DNA from: VAZQ01 sp050179645
GTDB taxonomy: Bacteria > Pseudomonadota > Alphaproteobacteria > Rhizobiales > Xanthobacteraceae
DNA: 64,000 nucleotides
Assembly (NCBI GenBank): GCA_050179645.1
Contig: JBFXEX010000009.1
Span: 6,521-70,520, forward strand
Direction of reading: 5' to 3'
In this document: piece by piece, positions 52,996-61,663 of the stretch
Numbering within the stretch: the stretch's first letter is position 1
How the letters are laid out: each line of letters begins with the position of its first letter
The notes under the pieces: generated by a model
What the model was told of the DNA's origin: nothing
Seen by the model: the letters and a program-made list of their open reading frames with translations, nothing else
The model's database searches: none
Position numbers and translations under genes: made by a program

Positions 52996-54101
52996 GAAGT
53001 CGCTCCGATCACGCCTTCGATCAGGTAATTCATCTTCTCAAGCTCGGGATCGGTCTGCCCGCGGCTGACGCCGGCCGCGATCACGGTGTTGCCCTTGTTG
53101 TCCTTGAGTGGGCCCGTGAAGATCGCGTGGCCGCCGGCCACGAGCTTGGCCTTCACGTCGTCGGCCTGCTTGCGCGCGGCCTCGGACACTTTCTTGCCAT
53201 AGGGCGCGACCTTGACCAGATTCTCCTTGAGGCCGCCGCGGTAGAAGTTCGGGATCGTCTCGTTCTTGGCGTACATGGCGGCGAAGCGCGGATAGAGCGC
53301 CTCCCAGTTCCATTCGGCGCTGGTGAGATGCGCATCCGGCGCAAGCGCCGCCGCATTGACATGATAGCCGGAGATCATCGCGCCGCGGCGGGCCGCGTTC
53401 TCCATCACGGTCTTGGGCCCGTCGACATGGCAGGTGATGACGTCGGCGCCGGCATTGACCAGGCTGCTGGTCGCCTCGGCTTCCTTGACCGGCATCGACC
53501 AGTCCCCGGTGAAGATCACCTGCAGGGTGGCGTTCGGATTGGCGAGCCGCGCGCCCAGCATGAAGGCGTTGATATTGCGCAGCACCTGCGGGATGGGCTT
53601 GGCGGCGACGAAGCCAAGCTTGCCGGTCTTTGACGTCGCGCCCGCGACGATGCCGGCGATGTGCTGCGCCTCGTCGATGTAACCGAAATAACTGCCGAGG
53701 TTCTTCGGGTCCTTGTCGGTCCACAGGCCGCCGGCATGTTCGAAGCGCACCTTCGGATACTTGGCCGCCATCTTGAGCGTGTGAGGCGCGTAATAGCCGT
53801 ACGACGTCGGGAAGATGAAGTTCGCGCCGTCGAGATTGATCATCGACTCGATGGTCTTTTCGACCGCGTCGGTCTCCGGCACCTTCTCCTCTTCGATCAC
53901 CTTGACGCCGGGCATCTTCTTCAGTGCGGCAGCGCCGGCGGCGTGCGCCTGGTTGTAGCCGTAGTCGTCGCGCGAACCGACATAGATAAAGCCGACGACA
54001 GGCGAAGCGCCGAACGCCAAGCGGCCGGGCAGCGCGGTTGCAAACGCCGTGGCAGCGGCGCCCTTAAGCAATGACCGACGTGACCCGTTATGCAAAATCA
54101 T
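52992..54101 (-). CDS. BMP-family ABC substrate-binding protein
   Basis: The 369-residue product has a twin-arginine-containing leader (GSRRSLLKGAAATAFATALPG) ending near AFGA. The mature part is a Bmp/PnrA-like binding protein: VVGFIYVGSRDDYGYNQAHAAGAAAL, IESMINLDGANFIFPTSYGY, GSYFGYIDEAQHIAGIVAGAT and VNAGADVITCHVDGP. Members bind nucleosides or other small polar molecules. In this setting, with biuH and atzF, a triazine-derived compound or biuret is a plausible ligand. It starts with ATG at 54101 and is divergent from the second isochorismatase gene. Confidence 0.9.
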   Translation of the reverse strand: MILHNGSRRSLLKGAAATAFATALPGRLAFGASPVVGFIYVGSRDDYGYNQAHAAGAAALKKMPGVKVIEEEKVPETDAVEKTIESMINLDGANFIFPTSYGYYAPHTLKMAAKYPKVRFEHAGGLWTDKDPKNLGSYFGYIDEAQHIAGIVAGATSKTGKLGFVAAKPIPQVLRNINAFMLGARLANPNATLQVIFTGDWSMPVKEAEATSSLVNAGADVITCHVDGPKTVMENAARRGAMISGYHVNAAALAPDAHLTSAEWNWEALYPRFAAMYAKNETIPNFYRGGLKENLVKVAPYGKKVSEAARKQADDVKAKLVAGGHAIFTGPLKDNKGNTVIAAGVSRGQTDPELEKMNYLIEGVIGATS

Positions 54102-54421
54102 GGACCGCTCTCCCGTGCTTGTTGTCGGCAATTTCAGCCCGGCAAACGTCCCATCGGTGCCGGGGCCGATAACGATCAGGGCAATCTCCATGCCATGACG
54201 CACGGCCGACCTATGGCGTTGAATCCTCCGGGATTTGCCCCCTCGAGCGGGCCCCGAAGCTTCGCCCCGGGCTCGGGTTCTGATTAAAATTTAGGCAATG
54301 ATGGCGGATTGCATGCAATGCCCGGATCGCGGGCGCGCCAAGCCGCACTGGCGGCGGCGTTTGTTTTGGGAATTGCTGGCATGCCGCTTGCTGCGCGACC
54401 CAAAGAACCGGGACCGCCGTC
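54102..54421. other. Divergent promoter region between the BMP importer and the biuret/allophanate genes
   Basis: 320 bases without a gene. It contains a TTAAAATTTAGG patch (about 54284-54295) and the palindrome at 54308-54319. Divergent promoters for both operons must lie here. Confidence 0.6.
54308..54319. promoter_or_regulatory. Perfect 12-base palindrome, GntR-type operator candidate
   Basis: ATTGCATGCAAT is a perfect palindrome resembling the ATTGTATACAAT-type sites bound by FCD/GntR regulators. It lies 103 bases before the isochorismatase gene at 54422. A GntR gene encoded at 56964-57716 in the same cluster could bind it. The match is by eye. Confidence 0.5.
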
Positions 54422-55096
54422 ATGACGATCACTGTCGATGCCGAACCCCATCCGGTCGGGATTGAGCTGGGCCGGACCGCCCTCGTCATTATCGACATGC
54501 AGCGCGATTTCCTGGAGCCCGACGGCTTCGGGGCCGCCCTGGGCAATGACGTTTCGCGGCTCCTTGCCGCGGTCGGGCCTTGCCGGGAGGTTCTCGCGGC
54601 GGCGCGCGACGCCGGCCTGTTTGTCATCCACACCCGCGAAGGCCATCGGCCCGACCTCTCCGACGCTCCGCGGCTGAAAGTCGAGCGCGGCGACCCGTCG
54701 CAACGGATTGGCGCGCCGGGTCCGATGGGACGGATTCTCATCCGCGGCGAGCCCGGTCACGACATCATCGAGGCGCTTTATCCGGCCGCGGGAGAGCCGG
54801 TGATCGACAAACCCGGCAAGGGCGCCTTCTATCAAACCGATCTCGACCTTATGCTCCGCAACCGCGGAATCGACACGTTGCTGGTCTGCGGCGTGACGAC
54901 CGAGGTTTGCGTCAATACCACGGTGCGGGAGGCCAATGACCGCGGCTATCGCTGCATCGTGCTCGGTGACTGCTGCGCGTCGTACTTTCCCGAGTTTCAT
55001 GATTTCGGATTGCGTATGATCAAGGCCCAAGGCGGCATCTTCGGATGGGTCTCAGGGTCAAAGCAGGCGCTCAGCGCGCTCCGCGGCAAATCGTGA
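54422..55096 (+). CDS. Isochorismatase-family cysteine hydrolase, paralogue of BiuH
   Basis: The 224-residue product has the same fold as BiuH: RTALVIIDMQRDF (Asp25), FVIHTREGHRPDLSD, RIGAPGPMGRILIRGEPGHDII, VIDKPGKGAFYQTDL (Lys130), and GVTTEVCVNTTVREANDRGYRC (Cys163). It differs from BiuH in the N-terminal loop (no SD-x-YPWP segment) and in the residue block near GAFYQTD. It may act on biuret too, or on a related ureide such as a carboxylated biuret or peroxyureidoacrylate. It starts the operon that includes atzF. The start is ATG at 54422. Confidence 0.85.
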   Translation: MTITVDAEPHPVGIELGRTALVIIDMQRDFLEPDGFGAALGNDVSRLLAAVGPCREVLAAARDAGLFVIHTREGHRPDLSDAPRLKVERGDPSQRIGAPGPMGRILIRGEPGHDIIEALYPAAGEPVIDKPGKGAFYQTDLDLMLRNRGIDTLLVCGVTTEVCVNTTVREANDRGYRCIVLGDCCASYFPEFHDFGLRMIKAQGGIFGWVSGSKQALSALRGKS

Positions 55097-55157
55097 TCCC
55101 GACGCAGACGATCAGGCCGCACCGGTGTTGCCGGGGAAGGACCATGCGGGGCTCACG

Positions 55158-56963
55158 GTGAAACTCACGGCGGCGGCCATCGTGGCGGCGCACCGGTCAG
55201 GGGCGACCTCGCCGCGAGATACCGTGGCGGAGTGCTACGCCCGCATTCGCGCTCACAACGACCCGGCGATCTTCATCTCGCTGCGCAACGAAGCCGAGGC
55301 ACTGGCCGAAGCGAACGCCTTGCCGGCGGCGAACGAGACTTGCCTGCCGCTCCATGGCGTGCCGATCGCCGTCAAGGATAACATCGACGCCAAGGGTCTT
55401 CCCACCACCGCGGCGTGCGAGGCCTTCGCGTACCGGCCGGCGGCCGATGCCACCACCGTTGCCCGGCTCAAGCGCGCCGGCGCGATCGTGATCGGCAAGA
55501 CCAACCTCGACCAGTTCGCGACCGGCCTCGTCGGGGTACGTTCGCCCTACGGCGTGCCACGCAATCTATTCAATCCAGCGCTCATCCCGGGCGGATCGAG
55601 CAGCGGTTCGGCGATCGCGGTCGGCGCGGGTCTCGTTCCGCTCGCGCTCGGCACCGACACCGCAGGCTCCGGCCGGATTCCGGCGGCGCTGAGCAACATC
55701 ATCGGATTAAAGCCGAGCCTTGGGCTTGTTTCGACCGCAGGCGTCGTTCCCGCCTGCCGCACGCTCGATTGCGTTTCGGTCTTTGCCCTCACCGTCGACG
55801 ACGCATTCGCCGCCCTTGCGGCGATGGCAGGCCCCGATCCCGCGGACGCCTACGCTCGACCGCTGGCGCTCGGCGCGCTGCAATCGTTTCCCGCGGGGCT
55901 GAGACTTGGCGTGCCGATGCCGGGCCAGCGGCTGTTCTTCGGCGATACGGTGTCGGCTGCGGCCTACGAGACCGCGACCGCGCGCTTCGCCAACCTTGGC
56001 GCCACCATCGTCGCCGTCGATATCGAGCCGTTCTACGAAACTGCGCGGCTGCTCTACGAGGGGCCCTGGGTAGCCGAGCGTTACATCGTGGCCCGTTCGC
56101 TGATCGCGTCCGCGCCCGAGGCAATGCATCCCGTCACCCGCCAGATCATTCTCGACGGCGCACGGCCGACTGCGGTGGACGCTTTCGTCGCCCTGTACAA
56201 ACTCGAGGACCTGCGCCGCGTTCGCGATCACGTCTTTCGCGACATCGACGCGTTGGTGCTGCCAACGATGCCGACAGCCTATACGGTCGAGCAGGTGCTC
56301 GCCGACCCGATTCAGCTCAACAGCCGGCTCGGCACTTATACGAACTTCGTCAATCTGCTGGAACTGTGCGGGCTTGCGCTTCCCGCCGCGTTGCGGCCCG
56401 ACGGCACGCCATTCGGCGTCACGCTCCTGGCGCGCGGTGGCCGGGATGCCTTCCTGGCGTCCGTCGGCCGCGTCTTCCATGCCGATACCGGGCTCACGCT
56501 CGGCGCGACCGGAACGCCGCAGCCCGCGCTGGAACCGGTCAGCCCCCGCGCGACCGCGGGCGAAGTCGCCCTCGGCGTCGTCGGCGCGCATCTCTCCGGC
56601 ATGCCGCTCAACGGCGAACTCATGACGGCTGGCGCGCGCCGGCTGGAGACGACCGTCACCGCCAAAGACTATCGGCTGCTGGCGCTCTCCGGCATGGATC
56701 CACCGAAGCCCGGTCTGCTTCGGGTCGCGGCCGGCAGCGGGTCGGCGATTGAACTGGAGATCTGGGCGATGCCGGTCGAGGCGTTCGGACGCTTCGTCGC
56801 CGCGGTGCCGCCGCCGTTGTCGATCGGCACGATCGTGCTGGCCGACGGCCGGACGGTGAAGGGTTTCCTGGTCGAAGCGCAGGCCACGGTCGGTGCGCGC
56901 GACATCTCAGACCTCGGCGGCTGGCGCGCCTTCGTGGCACAGTCGAAAGCCACCGCGTCGTAG
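55158..56963 (+). CDS. atzF: Allophanate hydrolase AtzF
   Basis: The product (about 601 residues from a GTG at 55158; a GTG at 55125 would add 11) is an amidase-signature enzyme with GVPIAVKDN (Lys73), GGSSSGSAIAVG (Ser147) and TDTAGSGRIPA (Ser171) as the Ser-Ser-Lys triad. TLDCVSVFALTVDDA is the allophanate-hydrolase type segment. The last 150 residues contain the AtzF C-terminal domain (MPLNGELMTAGARRLE, VAAGSGSAIELEIWAM, FLVEAQATVGARDISDLGGW). It splits allophanate into CO2 and ammonia. It follows the isochorismatase gene and its stop abuts the GntR stop directly. Confidence 0.93.
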   Translation: MKLTAAAIVAAHRSGATSPRDTVAECYARIRAHNDPAIFISLRNEAEALAEANALPAANETCLPLHGVPIAVKDNIDAKGLPTTAACEAFAYRPAADATTVARLKRAGAIVIGKTNLDQFATGLVGVRSPYGVPRNLFNPALIPGGSSSGSAIAVGAGLVPLALGTDTAGSGRIPAALSNIIGLKPSLGLVSTAGVVPACRTLDCVSVFALTVDDAFAALAAMAGPDPADAYARPLALGALQSFPAGLRLGVPMPGQRLFFGDTVSAAAYETATARFANLGATIVAVDIEPFYETARLLYEGPWVAERYIVARSLIASAPEAMHPVTRQIILDGARPTAVDAFVALYKLEDLRRVRDHVFRDIDALVLPTMPTAYTVEQVLADPIQLNSRLGTYTNFVNLLELCGLALPAALRPDGTPFGVTLLARGGRDAFLASVGRVFHADTGLTLGATGTPQPALEPVSPRATAGEVALGVVGAHLSGMPLNGELMTAGARRLETTVTAKDYRLLALSGMDPPKPGLLRVAAGSGSAIELEIWAMPVEAFGRFVAAVPPPLSIGTIVLADGRTVKGFLVEAQATVGARDISDLGGWRAFVAQSKATAS

Positions 56964-57716
56964 TTATTTTTTTGCGGAGTTTGCCTCGGCGTAGGCCGCG
57001 TATTCCTGCCACACGGTCATGATGTGACTGCGCATCGCCTCCGCGGCCGCAGCGCGATCGCCCTGCAGGATGGCGACGACGACCCGATCGTGCTCCGCAT
57101 AGGATTTCGCCAGCCGCCCGAGATTACGGAACTGGGCGCGGCGGAATGGTTGCACCCGTCCGCGTGTGGCCAGCGTGATCTCTGCAAGGTAGTCGTTGTG
57201 CGCGCCGGCATAGATCGCGAAGTGGAAAGCCTCGTTGACTGCGTGATAGCGGTCCGAGTCACCGCTTTGGATCAACACCTGCAGATCGGCATGCGCCGTT
57301 TCGAGGAGCCGACGTTCGTCCGCCGTCATGCGTTCGGCCGCAAGCCCCGCGCACAGTGCCTCAAGCCCGGCCATGGTCTCGAACATGCCGTTGAGGCGCT
57401 CGCTCGACGGCCGCGCGACCACCGCGCCGCGATGCGCGCGGAGTTCGACCAGCCCGCTCGCCGCCAGCAGACGGATCGCCTCGCGCACCGGTGTGCGCGA
57501 CACCTCGAACCGGCGCGCCAATCCGGCTTCGTCGAGTGCCGTGCCGGGCGCCAGCGCGCCGCGCACGATCTCGTCGGCAAGCTGCAGCCGCAGTTCGTCG
57601 GCTCGCGTCCGGCGCTCCGGTTCGAGCGCAGACGGCCAAGTGCCGCGGCGCGCTGCCGCAATCCCGCGCGCCACCGGACGCGGCGATCGCCAGACGGGGC
57701 CGGAAGCGGTGGTCAT
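56964..57716 (-). CDS. GntR/FCD-family transcriptional regulator
   Basis: The 250-residue product has an N-terminal winged helix (residues about 40-108: LQLADEIVRGALAPGTALDEAGLARRFEVSRTPVREAIRLLAASGLVEL) and an FCD effector domain (MAGLEALCAGLAAERM, then NEAFHFAIYAGAHNDYLAEI and YAEHDRVVVAILQGDRAAAAEAMRSHI). The metal-binding histidines of FCD members are present (His in FHFAIY, EHDRV). It probably senses a small acid. It lies at the end of the AtzG/E/H run and overlaps the atzH gene by 4 bases. Its operator may be the palindrome at 54308-54319. Confidence 0.92.
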   Translation of the reverse strand: MTTASGPVWRSPRPVARGIAAARRGTWPSALEPERRTRADELRLQLADEIVRGALAPGTALDEAGLARRFEVSRTPVREAIRLLAASGLVELRAHRGAVVARPSSERLNGMFETMAGLEALCAGLAAERMTADERRLLETAHADLQVLIQSGDSDRYHAVNEAFHFAIYAGAHNDYLAEITLATRGRVQPFRRAQFRNLGRLAKSYAEHDRVVVAILQGDRAAAAEAMRSHIMTVWQEYAAYAEANSAKK

Positions 57717-58108
57717 GGCGGCGTCCCCGGATCGTCGATCATGCTCACATGGGCGGCCACCACGTGCCAACCGTCCTTGAAACGGACCCAGGTCTGCATC
57801 TGCCGGCCGATCTTGCCGGGAACCGACTCGCGGTGAAACAAGGTCGAGGCGACCGCGAAGTCCCGTCCGTACGTGGTGATGACGGTGCGTGATAACCCGC
57901 GCATCAGGCCAGCCGCCGACCTTGCGGAGCGGAACGCGGCGATCTCCTGATGGCCGTAGAGATTTTCGCCGCCGCCGTAACGGATGGTGCGCGGATCGGC
58001 GTAGAAAATCGCATCGAGCGTCGCGACATCGTTAGCGATCAACGCTTGCTCGTAGCGGTCGAACTCGGCGCGCACCTCGGCCAGCACATCCGGCAGGTCG
58101 ATCTGCAT
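57713..58108 (-). CDS. atzH: AtzH/HpxZ-like DUF3225 protein
   Basis: The 131-residue product is a SnoaL-fold DUF3225 protein: MQIDLPDVLAEVRAEFDRYEQALIANDVATLDAIFYADPRTIRYG, ENLYGHQEIAAFRSARS, RTVITTYGRDFAVASTLF and GRQMQTWVRFKDGWHVVAAHVS. In the cyanuric-acid pathway AtzH accompanies AtzE and AtzG; in oxalurate catabolism HpxZ is its homologue. Its exact function is still uncertain. It starts one base after the AtzE stop and overlaps the GntR start, so the four genes form one unit. Confidence 0.92.
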   Translation of the reverse strand: MQIDLPDVLAEVRAEFDRYEQALIANDVATLDAIFYADPRTIRYGGGENLYGHQEIAAFRSARSAAGLMRGLSRTVITTYGRDFAVASTLFHRESVPGKIGRQMQTWVRFKDGWHVVAAHVSMIDDPGTPP

Positions 58109-58109
58109 G

Positions 58110-59498
58110 CTAATCCCCCGCCGGCCGCGGTGCCGAGACGACACCCTTTGCTTCAAGTGCATGCGCGATGCGCAACGCCACATCCTCCCGCCACGGCGAT
58201 GCGATGACCTGCACGCCGATCGGCATCGGCTTGAGCGGCACCGGCACCGCCACCACCGGCAGGCCGATGAACGAAATCGGCTGGGTATAGATGCCGAGAT
58301 TGGCGCGCACGGAAAGCTCGACGCCGTCGAGCTTGAATGTCTGCTGCCCGATGGCAGGCGCCGTGCAGGGCGTGGCCGGCGCCAGGATGGCATCGACATT
58401 GGCGAACAGTTCGAGCATCCGCGCCCGGTACCAGCGCCGGAACTTCTGCGCCTGATCGACGAGACTCGCCGGGACGAGCGCGCCGGCGATCAACCGGTCG
58501 CGCACCGCCGGGTCGAAATCCCGCGCCTGCTTGCGCAGACGTTCAAGGTGCAGCGCCGCGCCTTCGGTCGCCGTGATCGTATAGGCGGCAGCCCGCGCGC
58601 GCCTGGCTTCCGGCAGTTCGACCTCGTCGCTGACGCCAAGCGCGTCAGCCACGCGCTCCAGCGCGGTCCGTGCTTCCGGAAAGGCGCCGGCGCGGAAATA
58701 GCCGCCCGCGACCGCGATACGCAGACCGTCGACGCCGCGATCCAGCAGTTCCAGGACCGGCTGGGGTGGCTGGTCGACGCAGACCGGGTCATTCGGATCG
58801 TGGCCCTGCATGGCATCGTAGGCGAGAGCGAGGTCCTTTGTGGTGCGCGCCAGCGGCCCGAGATGATCGAGACTCGCCACGAACGGAAACGTGCCGGCGC
58901 GCGACAGCCGGCCGTACGTCGGCTTCAGGCCAAAGATGCCGCAGAGCGAAGCCGGCACGCGGATCGAACCGTTGGTGTCGGAGCCGAGCGAGAGCGGCAC
59001 GAGTCCGCCCGCAACCGCGCCACCCGAGCCACCCGACGATCCGCCAGTCATGCGCGCGGTGTCGTGCGGATTGCGCGACGGACCGTCGTGAATGTTCTCG
59101 CCGGTGAAATCGTAGGCATACTCGCCCATGTTGAGCGCGCCGACCAGAACTGCGCCGGCATCTTCAAGGCGGGCGATCAGCGGCGCATCGTGCGCGGCGG
59201 GCGGATATGCGCGGTTGATCTTGGAGCCGGCAAGCGTCGCGAGCCCTGCGATATCGAACAGGTTTTTGACCGCGAACGGCACGCCGGCAAGCGGGCCGAG
59301 CGATTGCCCAGCCGTCCGCGCTTCGTCAATTGCTGCGGCGCGGGCAAGCGCACGCTTTTCGACGACGGCGGTAAAGGCGTTCAGTACCGCCCGGCGCTTG
59401 ATGCGGGCAAGCACGGCGGCAACAACTTCGCGGGCGGTCGTCCGCCCTTCGCTAACGGCCGCTGCGATTTCGCTCGCGGAAGCCCAGGAACTGTCCAT
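58110..59498 (-). CDS. atzE: AtzE-type amidase (1-carboxybiuret hydrolase subunit)
   Basis: The 462-residue product is an amidase-signature enzyme: AGVPFAVKNLFD (Lys78), TGGSSGGSGGAVAGGLV (Ser154) and SDTNGSIRVPASLCGIFGLKPTYGRLSR (Ser178) form the catalytic triad. AtzE hydrolyses 1-carboxybiuret to 1,3-dicarboxyurea and ammonia together with AtzG. Its HpxY homologue acts on oxalurate-related compounds. The start at 59498 gives MDSSWASASEIAAAV, the expected beginning. AtzG ends 10 bases upstream, so the two subunits are co-expressed. Confidence 0.92.
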   Translation of the reverse strand: MDSSWASASEIAAAVSEGRTTAREVVAAVLARIKRRAVLNAFTAVVEKRALARAAAIDEARTAGQSLGPLAGVPFAVKNLFDIAGLATLAGSKINRAYPPAAHDAPLIARLEDAGAVLVGALNMGEYAYDFTGENIHDGPSRNPHDTARMTGGSSGGSGGAVAGGLVPLSLGSDTNGSIRVPASLCGIFGLKPTYGRLSRAGTFPFVASLDHLGPLARTTKDLALAYDAMQGHDPNDPVCVDQPPQPVLELLDRGVDGLRIAVAGGYFRAGAFPEARTALERVADALGVSDEVELPEARRARAAAYTITATEGAALHLERLRKQARDFDPAVRDRLIAGALVPASLVDQAQKFRRWYRARMLELFANVDAILAPATPCTAPAIGQQTFKLDGVELSVRANLGIYTQPISFIGLPVVAVPVPLKPMPIGVQVIASPWREDVALRIAHALEAKGVVSAPRPAGD

Positions 59499-59508
59499 GC
59501 CGCCCGCC

Positions 59509-59820
59509 TCAGGCTCGAAACACTGGCGCCGGCTCGGCATCGTCCGGAAACGGGAAATCAGCAACCATGACGCCCTGATCCAGCGTGACTCGCAGGTTAG
59601 CGCGCACCGCCGCCATCCAGGACTTCTCCACCTTGAGGCCCAGCTTTGGCGCCGCCGCGACGATCCAGCTATCGAGGGGGTCGACCTTCGATACAGCCGC
59701 CCGTGGCGGCCTGACCGCTTTCCGCGGCTTGAGGCGCTTGCGGCTCGCAGCATTCTTGGCCTTGGCAGGGGCGCCCGCTTTGCGCTTACCGCGCGACTTT
59801 GTTCTCACTCGAGACTTCAT
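59509..59820 (-). CDS. atzG: AtzG-like DUF4089 subunit with a basic N-terminal extension
   Basis: The 103-residue product has the DUF4089 (AtzG/HpxX) domain in its last 57 residues: LDSWIVAAAPKLGLKVEKSWMAAVRANLRVTLDQGVMVADFPFPDDAEPAPVFRA. The first 46 residues are unusual: Lys/Arg/Ala/Pro-rich with repeated K-x-R and KAK segments, without a signal peptide. Typical AtzG proteins are about 60-70 residues, so the extension is extra. It might bind nucleic acid, membrane or a partner, or a later start might be used (no internal ATG exists, only GTG candidates). It is 10 bases upstream of atzE. Confidence 0.85.
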   Translation of the reverse strand: MKSRVRTKSRGKRKAGAPAKAKNAASRKRLKPRKAVRPPRAAVSKVDPLDSWIVAAAPKLGLKVEKSWMAAVRANLRVTLDQGVMVADFPFPDDAEPAPVFRA

Positions 59821-59904
59821 CGGGCCTCCCTTCGGACTTTTCTTGGCGGTTGCAACGTTCCGCTCGGCGCGCGTTCAGAATCAGCAATCGGCCATTCGTT
59901 TGTA

Positions 59905-61656
59905 TCACGCCACTTGCTCAAATGTCGGGTGCGGGATCGCCTCCAGCAGGTCACGGGTGTACTGCGCCTCCGGCGCCGACAGCACGCGTTCGCTGGGCCC
60001 CTGCTCGACGATCTTGCCGGACCGCATGACGATGACACGATCGCACAGGAGCCTTACCACGTTCAGATCGTGCGACACGAACAGGTAGCTCATGCCGAGC
60101 GAATCCTTGAGCTCCTGTAGAAGATTAAGCACGACCGCCTGCACCGAGACGTCGAGCGCCGCCGTGGGCTCGTCGAGAATGACCAGTTCCGGGTTGAGCG
60201 CGATGGCGCGTGCGATGCCGACACGCGCCTTCTGTCCGCCGGAGAGCTGATGCGGGAAGCGGTCGAGCAGTTCGACCGGCAGGCCAACCTGCCGTGCGAG
60301 GTCCTCACAGCGGGCGCGGACGGCATCGCGCCCCCGCACGTCGCCGAGCCGCAGGATCGGATCCGCAATGGCGCGCGCCGCCGTGAACCGCGGGTTGAGG
60401 CTGTCGGTCGGATCCTGGAACACCATCTGGATGCGTCTGCGCATCGGCAGCTTGGCGAACTTCTTGGCGGGAATCGCGCCGATGTCCTCGCCGTCGAACA
60501 GGATCGTGCCGTCGGTCTGGTCGATCAGCCGCATCACGATGGTCGATGTGGTGGACTTGCCACACCCCGATTCGCCAACAAGTCCGACGCTCTCGCCGCG
60601 ATTGACGACAAAGCTGATGCCGTCGACCGCCTTGAACATTTCAGGTTCGGGCGTTGGCTTGCGCTTGAACAGGCTGGCAAATCCCGTCGCGCCCTTGCGC
60701 GGATATTCCTTGACCAGCTTCTCGACCACGAGCAGCGGCTGGCGGGTCTTAACGTTCGTCGCGCCGCCATTGGATTGAGCCACCTGCCGGGTTGCCGACG
60801 CGAATTCCGCATCCAGGGCGGCCCTTTCGTTCTCGGTCAGGAGATCGCGCAGCATCACGCCGGGGCGCGGCGTCGCCAGCATCAGCTTGCGGGTATAGGG
60901 ATGTGTCGGCGCGGTGAAGATCTGGCGCGCCGTCGCGGTTTCCACCACGTGGCCCTTCTCCATCACCACGACGCGGTCGCAATAGGTGGCGGCGAGGCCG
61001 AGATCGTGGGTGATCAGAATGGTCGACATGCCGCGCTCGCGGGTCAGCGCCATGACCAGGTCCATCACGGTTTTCTGCGTTGTCACGTCGAGGCCGGTGG
61101 TCGGCTCGTCGGCGATCAGCAACTGCGGCCGGCAGGCAAGCGCGAGCGCAATCACGACACGCTGGCACATCCCGCCCGACAGCTCGAACGGATAGGCGTG
61201 GTAGCGCTCGCGCGGCCGCGCGATTTTGACCTGGTCGAGGATTTCGATCGCCCGCTCCGCCAGCATGCCGGAGGCATCGACCTGGGCGTGCTGCCGAAGC
61301 ACATCCTCGATCTGATGCCCGACCTTGCGAATCGGATTGAGGGCCGCACGCGGGTTCTGGAAGATCATCGACATTTCACGCCCGCGCAGATTGCGCATTT
61401 CGTCTTCGCTGGCGTCGCGGATGTCGAGGCCGGTGAAATAGACCGAGCCCTCGGCGATCTTGCCGGCGCGGTCGAGAATGCGCATGACCGCGTACGAGGT
61501 AACCGACTTCCCCGAACCGGATTCGCCGACGATCGCCAGCGTCTCTCCCTTGGCTACGGAGACATCGACGTGCTGGACGGCGCGCACGATGCCGCGCCGG
61601 GTCTGGAACTCGACCGTGAGGTCGCGGACGTCGAGGAGTGGCAGCGCGTCGGTCAT
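59905..61656 (-). CDS. Dual-domain oligopeptide-type ABC transporter ATPase (DppD-DppF fusion)
   Basis: The 583-residue product carries both ATPases that are separate proteins in the classic Dpp/Opp systems. The first half has GESGSGKSVTS (about residue 38) and LSGGMCQRVVIALALAC; the second has GESGCGKSTTS (about 355) and LSGGQKARVGIARAIAL. The linker (about 270-310) is Ala/Arg-rich. It energises the permeases at 61664 and 62608. The atzG gene starts 84 bases downstream on the same strand, so transporter and AtzGEH enzymes may share a message. Confidence 0.94.
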   Translation of the reverse strand: MTDALPLLDVRDLTVEFQTRRGIVRAVQHVDVSVAKGETLAIVGESGSGKSVTSYAVMRILDRAGKIAEGSVYFTGLDIRDASEDEMRNLRGREMSMIFQNPRAALNPIRKVGHQIEDVLRQHAQVDASGMLAERAIEILDQVKIARPRERYHAYPFELSGGMCQRVVIALALACRPQLLIADEPTTGLDVTTQKTVMDLVMALTRERGMSTILITHDLGLAATYCDRVVVMEKGHVVETATARQIFTAPTHPYTRKLMLATPRPGVMLRDLLTENERAALDAEFASATRQVAQSNGGATNVKTRQPLLVVEKLVKEYPRKGATGFASLFKRKPTPEPEMFKAVDGISFVVNRGESVGLVGESGCGKSTTSTIVMRLIDQTDGTILFDGEDIGAIPAKKFAKLPMRRRIQMVFQDPTDSLNPRFTAARAIADPILRLGDVRGRDAVRARCEDLARQVGLPVELLDRFPHQLSGGQKARVGIARAIALNPELVILDEPTAALDVSVQAVVLNLLQELKDSLGMSYLFVSHDLNVVRLLCDRVIVMRSGKIVEQGPSERVLSAPEAQYTRDLLEAIPHPTFEQVA

Positions 61657-61663
61657 GGCAATC

